From NCBI GenBank assembly GCA_036702975.1, contig DATNPX010000038.1:104827-168826 (forward strand): DNA of 64,000 nt, written 5' to 3'. Each line of letters opens with the position of its first letter. Position 1 is the first letter of the stretch. The position numbers and the translations under genes were made by a program. The stretch comes from DATNPX01 sp036702975. Lineage in GTDB: Bacteria; Cyanobacteriota; Vampirovibrionia; Obscuribacterales; Obscuribacteraceae. Of this stretch, positions 17,680 to 25,820 are shown piece after piece. The notes below the pieces were generated by a model. That model was not told the origin of the DNA and made no database searches. It saw nothing but the letters and a program-made list of their open reading frames with translations.

Positions 17680-18645
17680 ATGATTAAACACATGGTCCAA
17701 ACAAATTTCCAAAAGTCCGCAAGGCTGCCAATTTCTATTCTGGTGCTGATCACGCTCACGACCGTAGGAAGTTGCTTTCCGAGCAATAATCAGATTTTCG
17801 ATCTCGCCAGTCAGGCAACCCCGTTATATCTTTTACTGGCACTAGCTTGTACCGCAATCTTTCTCAAGCAGAAAAATAAATTTTTCCTATTCGCCGGCTG
17901 TCTTCTTTTTGCTATTAATGCGGTACCTATTCTTGATCTGTTTTCTATTAGAACCAACTGTATTGACGGGGACAACAGTTTGCATATTAGCGTTTTGGAG
18001 ATAAATTTATGCGCCGCTGAAAATAAAAACTACGACAAATTTCTCGCTTTGGTGAATGAACGGAATCCAGATATCATCGGAATCGTTGAAGTCTCACCTG
18101 ACTGGGTCAAGATAATTCGCAAATTATTTCAAGGCTATCCATATCGAGTAATTGACACCACCAACGGTGGAATCGCACTGCTGAGCCGGTATCCTTTGGC
18201 CAATTCAGCCATTCAAAAAACAGAGAATCAAAGTCGGCCAAGAATTTATTCCGAAATAAGAGTCGGCGATCAAGGCATTGATTTTGAACTTGTGCATCTC
18301 GTCACGCCACACCATGGTCCATTCGAATTACGGAATGCAGAATTCCTTCAGCTAGGTAACGAGATGCGCTCTTGTCATGACCCAACGCTCGTCTGTGGCG
18401 ATTTTAATTGCGCGCCCTGGTCGCTTCGTTTTAGAGATTTACTCTCCAAAACGAACTACGCTGACAGCGAAAATGGCTTTGGATTGCAACCAAGTTGGTC
18501 CGAGAATGTGTTTCGCCCTTTATTTCCAATCGATCACTTGCTGACGAGGGGAAGAATCTGCATCGATAGCCGGAGCGTAGGACCAGACATCGGCTCGGAT
18601 CACCTTCCGCTGTTCGCAAAACTAACGATAGCGCGTAACCGTTGA
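17680..18645 (+). CDS. Membrane-anchored endonuclease/exonuclease/phosphatase (EEP) family protein
   Basis: About 321 aa from ATG 17680 (TTG 17671 and ATG 17692 are alternatives). Two to three N-terminal hydrophobic segments (~15-95) precede an EEP fold. Motifs: PDIIGIVEVS with the metal-binding Glu, GGIALLSRYPL, VCGDFNCAPW and the terminal GSDHLPLFAKL. The first motif is LEINLCAA where N-x-N is usual. EEP enzymes cleave phosphodiesters in nucleic acids, phospholipids or phosphates; the membrane anchor puts the domain outside or at the membrane. Specific substrate unknown. Confidence 0.85.
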   Translation: MIKHMVQTNFQKSARLPISILVLITLTTVGSCFPSNNQIFDLASQATPLYLLLALACTAIFLKQKNKFFLFAGCLLFAINAVPILDLFSIRTNCIDGDNSLHISVLEINLCAAENKNYDKFLALVNERNPDIIGIVEVSPDWVKIIRKLFQGYPYRVIDTTNGGIALLSRYPLANSAIQKTENQSRPRIYSEIRVGDQGIDFELVHLVTPHHGPFELRNAEFLQLGNEMRSCHDPTLVCGDFNCAPWSLRFRDLLSKTNYADSENGFGLQPSWSENVFRPLFPIDHLLTRGRICIDSRSVGPDIGSDHLPLFAKLTIARNR

Positions 18646-18660
18646 TAGAAACTTCGCCAG

Positions 18661-20133
18661 TTACCTATTGAGTTTCCGCTGCTGGAAAGAATGCTGTCCA
18701 TGCACTCGGCTCACATGATGTACATGTTTACCAATAGGTGCCCGCACTTCCGATTTTTGCTTCTCCTTTTTCGGATCGTTCAGAAATTCAAACGAAACTG
18801 GAGACCACTCTTTGCTCAGCACAAGATGGTGACTTGGATCTTCCAAAGACTGCAGTGCAACGTCCACATCGTGTCCACCAGGAGATTTTATTGAATTTCG
18901 AGCTGGATAACAAATTTCGTCTTTTATACGCCACTGTGGAAGAAATTTCAGATCTTCCTTTCCCTCCTTTTCCAGTTCGGTTTTCTTTCCAGAAGAGGTC
19001 TCTAGAACTAAGATGCCTCCTTGGTCTCCCGAAAAAGCTATAAGACTACCGTCAGAGTTTGGCTCAAAACTGGATTGATATCCAGGAGTAATCTGATCAG
19101 ACCCAGCGACCGTCTCGACGTGCTTATAATCAGGTGACAACCGAAACAAGCAATTTTTATAGTTGTCCTCCGTTGTTGACGGAAACGTCCTCAGAGTCGA
19201 ATTGAAGAGAACGGTCCCGTCCGGCAAACAGCGGACGCACGAGTCGTTCGCATATAACGTATCCACGAGATGCGATGGTTTTGGTAGCTTGGGCAATAGA
19301 TTTCCGTCCGTATCCGCAATTTTCACGCAGTCGAGTGTGCCAACCCATAGGGGCGAACTGGCTTCCTTCTCCTTTGAAGTGTTTTTATATTCATGGGGCA
19401 GTGCAAAGAATAATAATGATGTTCCATTGGGAGACCAGTCCGGTAAACCCGCGTGCGATTTAACGATCTGGCGCGGTGTACCGCCTTTCAACGCAAGCAC
19501 ACAGATCTGATTCCCAGGATGAGTATCCATAGAAATGGCAGCTAGTTTGCCAGTCGGCGAAACTCGCAAATCCTCGACCGTTCGAAAGGCTCTCCAAAGC
19601 GGCCGACCAGTGGATAGCTTGCCCGTTTCTGAGAGATCTAGTGTCCGCACACAACTTGCTACGACAAAGTCAGTATATTTGTCTTTGAACTTCGCGCGCG
19701 CAGCCGTCTTGCCGTAAGTTTGAATAAGATAGAGGCAAGCTTGTCCGGGCAGTTGTTCATCAAACGTTTCTGCCATACGCCCGAGTCGCCAACTCCTTTC
19801 TGCATAACGGGAAACCTCCCGCTGCCGGCTTAACGTCAAGAGGGAGCACGCATCCTTCCAACTAGTTACAAGGTCCCGTTCCACCACTAACGCGTGCTTT
19901 GAATCAGGCATCCAACGAAAAATTTCAAGGTTTATCTTAAGAGGAGCCGCGATCTTGCCTGTTTCGTCACCGAGAACCAGTCCATCGCTAGCAATGACAG
20001 CCATTCGCTTTCCGTCTGGAGACCAAAGAACCACATCTTTCCGATCGCACGCTGCTAGTAGCGGGATGGCTAATATGAGTACCAGCACCGAGAATAAAGT
20101 TTGTACGCATATTCGTTTCGTTTTAGCTCCCAT
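18661..20133 (-). CDS. Lipoprotein with TolB/WD40-like beta-propeller
   Basis: 490 aa from ATG 20133, preceded by GAGGATTCTTGCGG. This start opens a lipoprotein signal (hydrophobic VLVLILAIPLL, then lipobox LLAAC followed by DRKD). The upstream frame to 20256 has no signal logic. The mature part has repeated blades (LWSPDGKRMAV, RVSPTGKLAAI, DWSPNGTSLLFF, PNSDGSLIAFSGD) as in TolB-type propellers. Function is not determined; such proteins often scaffold envelope complexes. Convergent with the EEP gene, 15 bp apart. Confidence 0.75.
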   Translation of the reverse strand: MGAKTKRICVQTLFSVLVLILAIPLLAACDRKDVVLWSPDGKRMAVIASDGLVLGDETGKIAAPLKINLEIFRWMPDSKHALVVERDLVTSWKDACSLLTLSRQREVSRYAERSWRLGRMAETFDEQLPGQACLYLIQTYGKTAARAKFKDKYTDFVVASCVRTLDLSETGKLSTGRPLWRAFRTVEDLRVSPTGKLAAISMDTHPGNQICVLALKGGTPRQIVKSHAGLPDWSPNGTSLLFFALPHEYKNTSKEKEASSPLWVGTLDCVKIADTDGNLLPKLPKPSHLVDTLYANDSCVRCLPDGTVLFNSTLRTFPSTTEDNYKNCLFRLSPDYKHVETVAGSDQITPGYQSSFEPNSDGSLIAFSGDQGGILVLETSSGKKTELEKEGKEDLKFLPQWRIKDEICYPARNSIKSPGGHDVDVALQSLEDPSHHLVLSKEWSPVSFEFLNDPKKEKQKSEVRAPIGKHVHHVSRVHGQHSFQQRKLNR

Positions 20134-20370
20134 TCCGCAAGAATCCTCACATCGATCTTCAGCTCTTTGCACCAATGAAAGACGTTTTGAGTTAACCCAG
20201 TTCAAAATATACATCTCCCTGTGTCTGAAAATCATTACAATTGGAACCATTATCATCCAGCGTTTTGATAGCGTAACCCGCCAAACCTCGCGGGTAAAGT
20301 ATTCGAGACTGAGTGCGAACTAAAGAATGAGGGCACATCACTTACAGGGCAAAGGAGGAGATGACCAACT

Positions 20371-20766
20371 ATGTCCGAAATTTTTCTGGAGCCTTTTGGT
20401 CCCGAAGATTTTGGGATGATGCGACGATTTAGAATCGACTCAAATTCACTAGTGACGGAGGACAAATTCGATGTAGAGAACTGGGATGGCTGTGCTGGCT
20501 ATGCGAAGTACGAGTGGTTCGGGGTCTTCCCGCCGAAGCTACAGTTTGTGGCTCTTTATCTCGAAGAGCATGATATAAAGCTTCGAATCGGTGACGAAGT
20601 ATTTGTGGTTGATTCAGAGATCCACTGCTCAAGGCACCATTTGTGGTGGACATTTTCAGGACTCTGTCAGTTTACAATTTCGAAGCAGGGAGAAGCTCTC
20701 GCAACGTTTCGCTATTGGGCCTCGAGACAGATAGGCTTGGGAGTCAATTCATCGCTGTCTTTCTGA
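20371..20766 (+). CDS. Hypothetical immunity-like protein with recombined 3' end
   Basis: 131 aa from ATG 20371 with a strong AAAGGAGGAGATG Shine-Dalgarno. Residues 1-~116 (EPFGPEDFGMMRRF, LYLEEHDIKLRIGDEVFVVD) form a coherent soluble protein of unrecognised family. The last ~15 residues are read out of frame through the start of a DUF1877 fragment that begins at CCTCGAGACAG (20720). The natural C-terminus was probably lost when the two pieces joined. Confidence 0.6.
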   Translation: MSEIFLEPFGPEDFGMMRRFRIDSNSLVTEDKFDVENWDGCAGYAKYEWFGVFPPKLQFVALYLEEHDIKLRIGDEVFVVDSEIHCSRHHLWWTFSGLCQFTISKQGEALATFRYWASRQIGLGVNSSLSF

Positions 20767-21073
20767 CGGCACGACTAATTTCGATGGTGGTGCCTATCCG
20801 CTCAACGTGTGTATCCTTGGTGGAATACAGCTTTACGGAGAGGATGACTACATCGTCAACTATATCCGACCCGTAGCCGTGAAAGAAGTTGCAACGGCTT
20901 TATCACAGCTATCGAGAAGTTGGTTTGAGGATAAGTATTGGCAGCTTCCGAGCGATTATGATAAAGGCGAAGAAGATTTGGAGTACAGCTGGGAATATTT
21001 CTTTCCAATGATCAGATTCTTTGAGCAAGCTGCACGCGAAGAAAAGCCTGTAATATTTACGGTTGATCCGTAA
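20721..21073 (+). pseudogene. Decayed DUF1877 gene, copy 2 (5' truncated, 1-bp deletion)
   Basis: The copy is highly similar to 8976-9311. It starts at CTCGAGACAGATA and lacks the family N-terminus. A single missing A (GATAGGCTTGG against GATAAGGCTTGG) shifts the frame. Downstream it encodes the family segments FDGGAYPLNVCILGG, EDDYIVNYIRPVAVKEV and VIFTVDP. It keeps the RPVAVKE segment that copy 1 has lost. No intact start remains. Confidence 0.75.
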
Positions 21074-21201
21074 CTGACCCGCGCGCCACTCAAATACGCA
21101 AAGGAGCGCGTCATTGATAAAGCTAGACCAGTGCAAAAAGCCTGTCTTGCCGATAATGATAGAAATTTGTTAGGATATACGCTACAAAGAGGTTTCGTAA
21201 A

Positions 21202-21510
21202 ATGCTCCTACCGCTTAAGTCTGGTAGGCAATCGATGTTTTTCAAGCCGTCAAAGGTGCAAGTCCTCGTGGGAGTATTAGCGCTCATGAGTCTCCCTTTG
21301 ATAGCCTGCAATTATCAGGTGGATCTTTTTGTCGGTACAATCTTGTTGCTAACTTGTGCAATTTCAGGTGTTTCTCTTGCGATTGCTTGGCTTGCACGTA
21401 GACCCGCACGTCACTGGCTCGTATTGCTGATCGCGGGCCTTTTCCTTTGTATCCTGCTTGGACAAAATACGAAAAGACTAGCATCAACTGAGCAAACAGA
21501 AAATTTCTGA
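21202..21510 (+). CDS. Small membrane protein, three TM helices
   Basis: 102 aa from ATG 21202 with AGAGGTTTCGTAAA upstream; ATG 21235 is an alternative. Three hydrophobic segments are visible (VLVGVLALMSLPLIA, FVGTILLLTCAISGVSLAIAWLA, HWLVLLIAGLFLCILLG). No family recognised. The polar end (KRLASTEQTE) is short. Confidence 0.6.
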   Translation: MLLPLKSGRQSMFFKPSKVQVLVGVLALMSLPLIACNYQVDLFVGTILLLTCAISGVSLAIAWLARRPARHWLVLLIAGLFLCILLGQNTKRLASTEQTENF

Positions 21511-21537
21511 CGCTCATGTGCTTGCTCACGGCATTGA

Positions 21538-21969
21538 GAAAATTTTAGCATTCAGCGGCCGAAGAGCTTCGAAAGCTCAAAATGCAATTGGCAAAAACAG
21601 AAAAAAGCTGGCTCTTTCAGGCAAGACCCGACTGCGGGAATCGCAGAACTCGACTTGCTCGATGTAAATGGTGCACCGATTTGCCGCGGCGACTGGTCGA
21701 TTGCATATGTCGACAGCGAGGAGTGCATCAAAGAAGACGGATCAGCCGAAAATGCCATCAACGGCCAGACCAGCGATTTCTGGCATACTGAGCCAATCAA
21801 CAGCGATGGCAAAACTAGAAATCATCCGCACGAATTGGTTATCGATCTCGGTTCCGAGCAGAAAATCTCCGGTATGAGATACACACCAATTTCCGGTGCT
21901 AGCAATGCTCGTATCGAAGGCTACAGAGTCTATATCGGTAACGACATCACAACTTCACGGCAGCCGTAG
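21538..21969 (+). pseudogene. F5/8-type C (discoidin-like) domain fragment
   Basis: The frame opens after a TGA at 21535 with no start codon. It reads GIAELDLLDVNGAPI, WSIAYVDSEE, AENAINGQTSDFWHT, HELVIDLGSEQKISGMRY and IEGYRVYIGN, a typical galactose-binding-like domain. It stops abruptly at 21969, before the last strands. The 3' end overlaps the convergent gene by 23 bp. It is the relic of a larger secreted carbohydrate-binding protein. Confidence 0.7.
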
Positions 21970-22582
21970 ATTTCGGTATAGCGAGAAGCTGTGCCGTATC
22001 GGTCGGTTTCGGCGGTAGCACTTTGCCCTCGACTGTGCCCTTCATTTCTTTCTGGACTCGATTTAGAAAACGCTGATTGGTCTCCCACGGACGCGGCAGA
22101 TGTCCAGTCAAAGTTTGAATGTGCTGACGCGCGATCAGTGTTCTGTCTTCGTCACGCCACCACATTTGTTCGCCTGGAAGGCTGATTCCGTGGAACGACA
22201 GGTTCTCTTCCCCGCCCTCTTGTCGGAAGGCTTTCAGCCATTCCTCAACGCTCTTCATGTAGAGCCCGGGGTCTTTAGTTTTCTGGTTGCGAAATTTCTT
22301 CTCCAGTGTTTCAGCGTAAAGCTGGTGTAAATCTGTGTCATTCTTAATCTCTAACGCTTGCTGCGCAAGTTTTACTGCCCGGTCGTAATTGCCATTCTTC
22401 ATGCAGTATTCCGCTTTTCGCGCCAGAACGCCGGATGAATTCGTTGAGTTTTCCACCGCTTCGATGGAAGTGACCACACCATCATCAGAGTCCTTGTAGT
22501 CTGGCTCGTACTCGCTTGCATAAGACGGCGATAGGCTTAGCAGAATAGATGCTAAAAACAGAACTGACGTAAAACGCTTCAA
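21947..22582 (-). CDS. Secreted TPR-like hypothetical protein
   Basis: 211 aa from TTG 22582, chosen because GGGGAGGTATGG lies immediately upstream and the TTG opens a signal peptide (FTSVLFLASILLSLSPSYAS). Two TPR-like helices (ARKAEYCMKNGNYDRAVKLA) follow, then a longer helical region with WWRDEDRTLIARQHI. Probably exported; role unknown. Family not recognised. Confidence 0.75.
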   Translation of the reverse strand: MKRFTSVLFLASILLSLSPSYASEYEPDYKDSDDGVVTSIEAVENSTNSSGVLARKAEYCMKNGNYDRAVKLAQQALEIKNDTDLHQLYAETLEKKFRNQKTKDPGLYMKSVEEWLKAFRQEGGEENLSFHGISLPGEQMWWRDEDRTLIARQHIQTLTGHLPRPWETNQRFLNRVQKEMKGTVEGKVLPPKPTDTAQLLAIPKSTAAVKL

Positions 22583-22835
22583 CCATACCTCCCCGACAGC
22601 TTGACCGCTGTCTGCCTCTTTTGGGTTGACGCGATTATCTGGTTATTTTGTAAACGCAGTTTTGCTAGTCTATTTGGAAACTGTACGTCGCCTGAAAGGC
22701 TGCATCCGCTGCCTTAGATCGGTTTCTCAAACCCAGGACCGTTAAGCGCAGCATCGATTTCACAACTTCAAAACCACATTTCAGGATTGTCACTTATACT
22801 GGCAAAATCCCCCAAGAGAAATTCGTTCAGAGGGT

Positions 22836-23006
22836 ATGGCGATAGACGGTCACAAAAATCTAGAACAGCTAAGGCCACAGTTGGCTGCCAACTTGAATGT
22901 CGAGTCTTTGGGGCTCAATATGACCGACCTTGCCTTTAACAAAACCTTTCAAAAGTCCCAGCCAAAAACAGAAAGGGAGATGTCACCTCTTCGATGGGGT
23001 AGATGA
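22836..23006 (+). CDS. 56-codon hypothetical ORF
   Basis: ATG 22836 follows AGAGGGT. The product is polar (VESLGLNMTDLAFNKTFQK). Its stop overlaps the next ATG as ATGA, suggesting either coupled small genes or one gene broken by a frameshift. No family recognised. Confidence 0.35.
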   Translation: MAIDGHKNLEQLRPQLAANLNVESLGLNMTDLAFNKTFQKSQPKTEREMSPLRWGR

Positions 23007-23320
23007 ACGAGCAGAAGAACTTCAATATCTTCAGTTTATGTGCCGGCGAAATCACGCTCGCTAAAATTGCTGACACCAACACCGACCTTTTGAATAATCG
23101 CTCGGGCATGAAGATCGCCGAGGATTTGATCAAAGAGAAAGGCGCAAAGAATGTCACAATCGCTGATATCGAGAAGCGCGTTAGCGAAGAAGTCAAAGCG
23201 GAAACACTATCTGTGCATTCGATGCAAGAGTTGAGAACAGGACGCTTAGCGACCGAGCACTTGAGCTATCACAGCATGGCTGGCCTGATTGTCTGGGAGT
23301 CCAGAAATGGTCCGCCTTAA
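23003..23320 (+). CDS. 105-aa hypothetical protein
   Basis: ATG 23003 overlaps the preceding stop, with GATGGGGTAG as possible Shine-Dalgarno. The product is soluble, alpha-helical and charged (MKIAEDLIKEKGAKNVTIAD). No family recognised; it could be the second half of a frameshifted gene with 22836. Confidence 0.4.
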   Translation: MNEQKNFNIFSLCAGEITLAKIADTNTDLLNNRSGMKIAEDLIKEKGAKNVTIADIEKRVSEEVKAETLSVHSMQELRTGRLATEHLSYHSMAGLIVWESRNGPP

Positions 23321-23837
23321 AAGACAGACTTGCAGCGGCGAAGACAGTCCAAGATAGACATCTCTAATTCGCGGTTGCGTATCGGCGTCTTGATAGAGCA
23401 TGCGAGCCTCGAATGGGCTGAGTCATTGATATCCATAGAATGAATATTTCAACTGATAATGGCATGGGAAGTGAAACAGATAGTTGCTGGCTTCAAGTTG
23501 CACGGCCGTCGGCAAGAAAAAGATCGGTGGTGGCATGAACGAACAGCTAGCTGATCAGCCGTCGCTTGGGCCGCCTGCAAATTCAAGGATCATAGCTCAC
23601 GCTCAGTCAGACTTCTTTGACAGAGACAGGTGACTCTGTTCTATCGCTTCTGATTCATAACCAACGAACAGATAAGGAATGGGAGCATTGGGACAGTTGA
23701 AGGCCGCAATTCGTTTATAGTTAGGATGCTCTGCGACCTTCGCCGCGATCAAATAGATTGGTATCTCGTTTCATGGACGCAGAACAAATTCTATTTGCGA
23801 GATAATCATGTATACATACCGTTCCTTGAGGCACTCT
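23321..23837. other. Intergenic stretch without a supported gene
   Basis: No long frame with coding character was seen. The end (from ~23790) is homologous to 30884-30931 and carries the upstream region of the next gene, including TTGAGGCACTCT as its Shine-Dalgarno. Confidence 0.5.
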
Positions 23838-24509
23838 ATGAACGAGTTAGATCAAATCGTGATGCTGTTGAGTACAGACTGGTTTTTGGAATGCTGGAAT
23901 CTGTTAGGTCTGGATGAATCAAGAAGCGTGAGGTTATCGATTCAGCACGGCTGCAGAAGGGTCGTCGAGCAGATTTTGGGTAGCGCAAAGTCATACTGGA
24001 ATGCGACCTTCTCTGCCGCACGCTTAGGAGAAACTGAAACACTGTTGCGGAAACATCTCGTTGCTTCCAAGTGTTCAAAGGATCATGTCGAACTGATTCT
24101 GTACGTCGGACGCATTAAAGACGACAGACAACGAGATCTGCAGATGGTGCATCAGGCTACGTATCAGTTAGTCTTGTTTGGAGAGGAAACTTCGCCAATG
24201 CTGTCAGCGCGTCTCATCGAGCAGATTCGCTCAACTTGGAACTCATATAGCGAGGAATCAGAAATACTTGAAGCCGCTTTCAATGACCGGAGTTCTAGCT
24301 GGGATATGGAAATCTCTGCTTTAACTACCGACATACCAGGATATTTACTCGATCATGCTTTGGTAATCACCAAAATCAGAAAGACTGAAATGTTTTTTCG
24401 CAAGGCACGTCAAATCCTTGAACCTGCCGAGTTTAACATCTTTACAAAGGCGTTGATTTCGATAAAGCCAAAGCTTGCAAACAGTCAAGTGCTTACTGAC
24501 CTTCTATAA
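23838..24509 (+). CDS. Hypothetical helical protein, 223 aa
   Basis: I start at ATG 23838 (MNELDQIVM) because GAGG lies 7 bp upstream and because a homologous fragment at 30932 starts at the same residue. The longer frame from 23808 lacks support. The protein is soluble and mostly helical, with LLSTDWFLECWNLLG at the N-terminus. No family recognised. The existence of a second, truncated copy indicates a mobile or recombining module, as expected for an orphan immunity gene. Confidence 0.6.
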   Translation: MNELDQIVMLLSTDWFLECWNLLGLDESRSVRLSIQHGCRRVVEQILGSAKSYWNATFSAARLGETETLLRKHLVASKCSKDHVELILYVGRIKDDRQRDLQMVHQATYQLVLFGEETSPMLSARLIEQIRSTWNSYSEESEILEAAFNDRSSSWDMEISALTTDIPGYLLDHALVITKIRKTEMFFRKARQILEPAEFNIFTKALISIKPKLANSQVLTDLL

Positions 24510-24699
24510 AACAACCCTGCGTCTGCGATGAACCGGCCAAGCTGGTACTTATTTTCGCCCGCGTTATTCGGCAAGCGTTCGGCGAGCGATTTCTAGAGCG
24601 TAAGGCGCCCGGGAAGAAGTTGTTCGGCAGGACAATTCGCAACAGAAGAGGCCTTATCTGCCGCCAACAGTCTGGTGCGACCAGTGAGCGATTACTATG

Positions 24700-24997
24700 C
24701 AATCATGGCGCATCGCTGTACGCTACGCAATCGACCGGGCAGACACAAATAACGAGACTGGCGATTTTGTTAGATGACCCGTTAGACCTGTATCTTTATG
24801 CTTATAATATGCCTAATCCCGGAATCACAGGTACTAGCACCACCTTTCTAGGGCATGTTCAAAAGATTAATCAAGCAAAAGCGGGGCTGAATAGAAGGGT
24901 GCAAGAAGCAATAAACTTTGGATGTGCTGGAATTCCGCCTGGTGCAAAGCAAATTGCCGACAGTCCAACTCCGACGAAACCAAACCCAAAACATTGA
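24700..24997 (+). pseudogene. Relic of an Rhs core end plus short toxin tail
   Basis: Reading in frame to the TGA at 24997: LYATQSTGQ...ITRL, DDPLDLYLYAYNMPN (like the Rhs core end where DP-L and LYxYxxNxP occur), then GHVQKINQAKAGL, EAINFGCAGIPPGAKQ and PTPTKP. The helical tail with GC followed by PP and a Pro-rich end resembles short C-terminal regions of other Rhs proteins. No start and no YD repeats remain upstream. Nine bp after its stop a small immunity-like gene begins. Confidence 0.55.
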
Positions 24998-25143
24998 GCA
25001 TCGAAATGACGGAGCAACTTTCCCTCGAAGATTCTATATCAGCGCTCTACCTGACGTTCTCTAAGTATTCCAGCTGGAAGAGTGATAAGAGGAGTTTGGG
25101 TGACGTCACTTTGTCAGACGTTCGCGCTCTTAGAGATAAGCGG
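24904..25143 (+). repeat. Toxin-tail/immunity-start junction sequence, copy C
   Basis: The reference copy of a sequence also found at 11112-11237 (A) and 13150-13332 (B). It includes GGTGCAAAGCAAATTGCCGA, the tail stop at 24997 and the ATG at 25006. Similarity to A covers the tail and first codons; similarity to B extends ~137 bp into the immunity gene. Confidence 0.75.
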
Positions 25144-25461
25144 CTACGAGAGCTTGAGCAAGAGGATTTTGAAAACTATCTGCTCAGCCTACTCAACACC
25201 TGCGGTGAAATAAATGACTACCGGCATTTTCTGCCTAGATTAATCGAACTATCCACAAAAACGATATCGGAGAATGCACATCAATGGTTTGCTGGACTGG
25301 TATTTAGCAAGCTCACCTTAGCCCACTGGCGGGATTGGCCAACAGCAGAGATTGTGGCTGTGGAGCAGTTTCTCGAAGCTTGGCAGAGTTATTATATGTC
25401 GACATATCCAACCGATGCTCCAATCGACGAGTTGATTGATGCGGTGGCACACACAGAGTGA
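25006..25461 (+). CDS. Immunity-like hypothetical protein, N-terminal part (frameshifted)
   Basis: 151 aa from ATG 25006. It contains LSLEDSISALY, then FENYLLSLLNTCGEINDYRHFLPRL and AHWRDWPTAEIVAVEQFL, a pattern I know from an unnamed family in which a FLPR-L-EL segment and a W-x-x-WP-x-x-E segment are followed by a C-terminal helical part. Here the frame stops at 25461 directly after a CACACACAG run. The remainder of the family continues in another frame (25436-25744). Adding one CA would join VAHTQSDITFVLAKW. Confidence 0.65.
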   Translation: MTEQLSLEDSISALYLTFSKYSSWKSDKRSLGDVTLSDVRALRDKRLRELEQEDFENYLLSLLNTCGEINDYRHFLPRLIELSTKTISENAHQWFAGLVFSKLTLAHWRDWPTAEIVAVEQFLEAWQSYYMSTYPTDAPIDELIDAVAHTE

Positions 25462-25744
25462 CATAACCTTTGTATTGGCGAAGTGGACTCAAAGTTTCAC
25501 TGAAGCCGCGTACAGGCATTTTGTGCATTTTGAGCAGACTTATGAAACGATAGACCTGAATGCGCCGCATAGTTTCTTGAGCCGGGCGCAAAAGACATCT
25601 TTGATCAATTGGATGTCGTCAAGAAAATCACTTGAGTGGCTTGAGTTGGGAGCAGCGAAATATAAACACGCAGACTGGAGACCGGAGCTTATGTACACAA
25701 TTAACAGAGTTCGTTTTCGAGTCTTGCTGGTCGGCTCAAAGTAA
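25436..25744 (+). pseudogene. C-terminal half of the frameshifted immunity-like gene
   Basis: The open part from ~25457 (SDITFVLAKWTQSF, AYRHFVHFEQTY, LINWMSSRKSLEWLELGAAKY) continues the family begun at 25006, shifted by two bases. The apparent ATG at 25436 lies within the overlap and has no Shine-Dalgarno. Either the gene is dead or it is switched by slippage in the CA run. Confidence 0.6.
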
Positions 25745-25820
25745 TCGGATATCACTTCAATGCCATGATTGCTCTATATTCGACCTCAGCGGCGAAAGCA
25801 CGTCAGCAACAGAGATTTTG

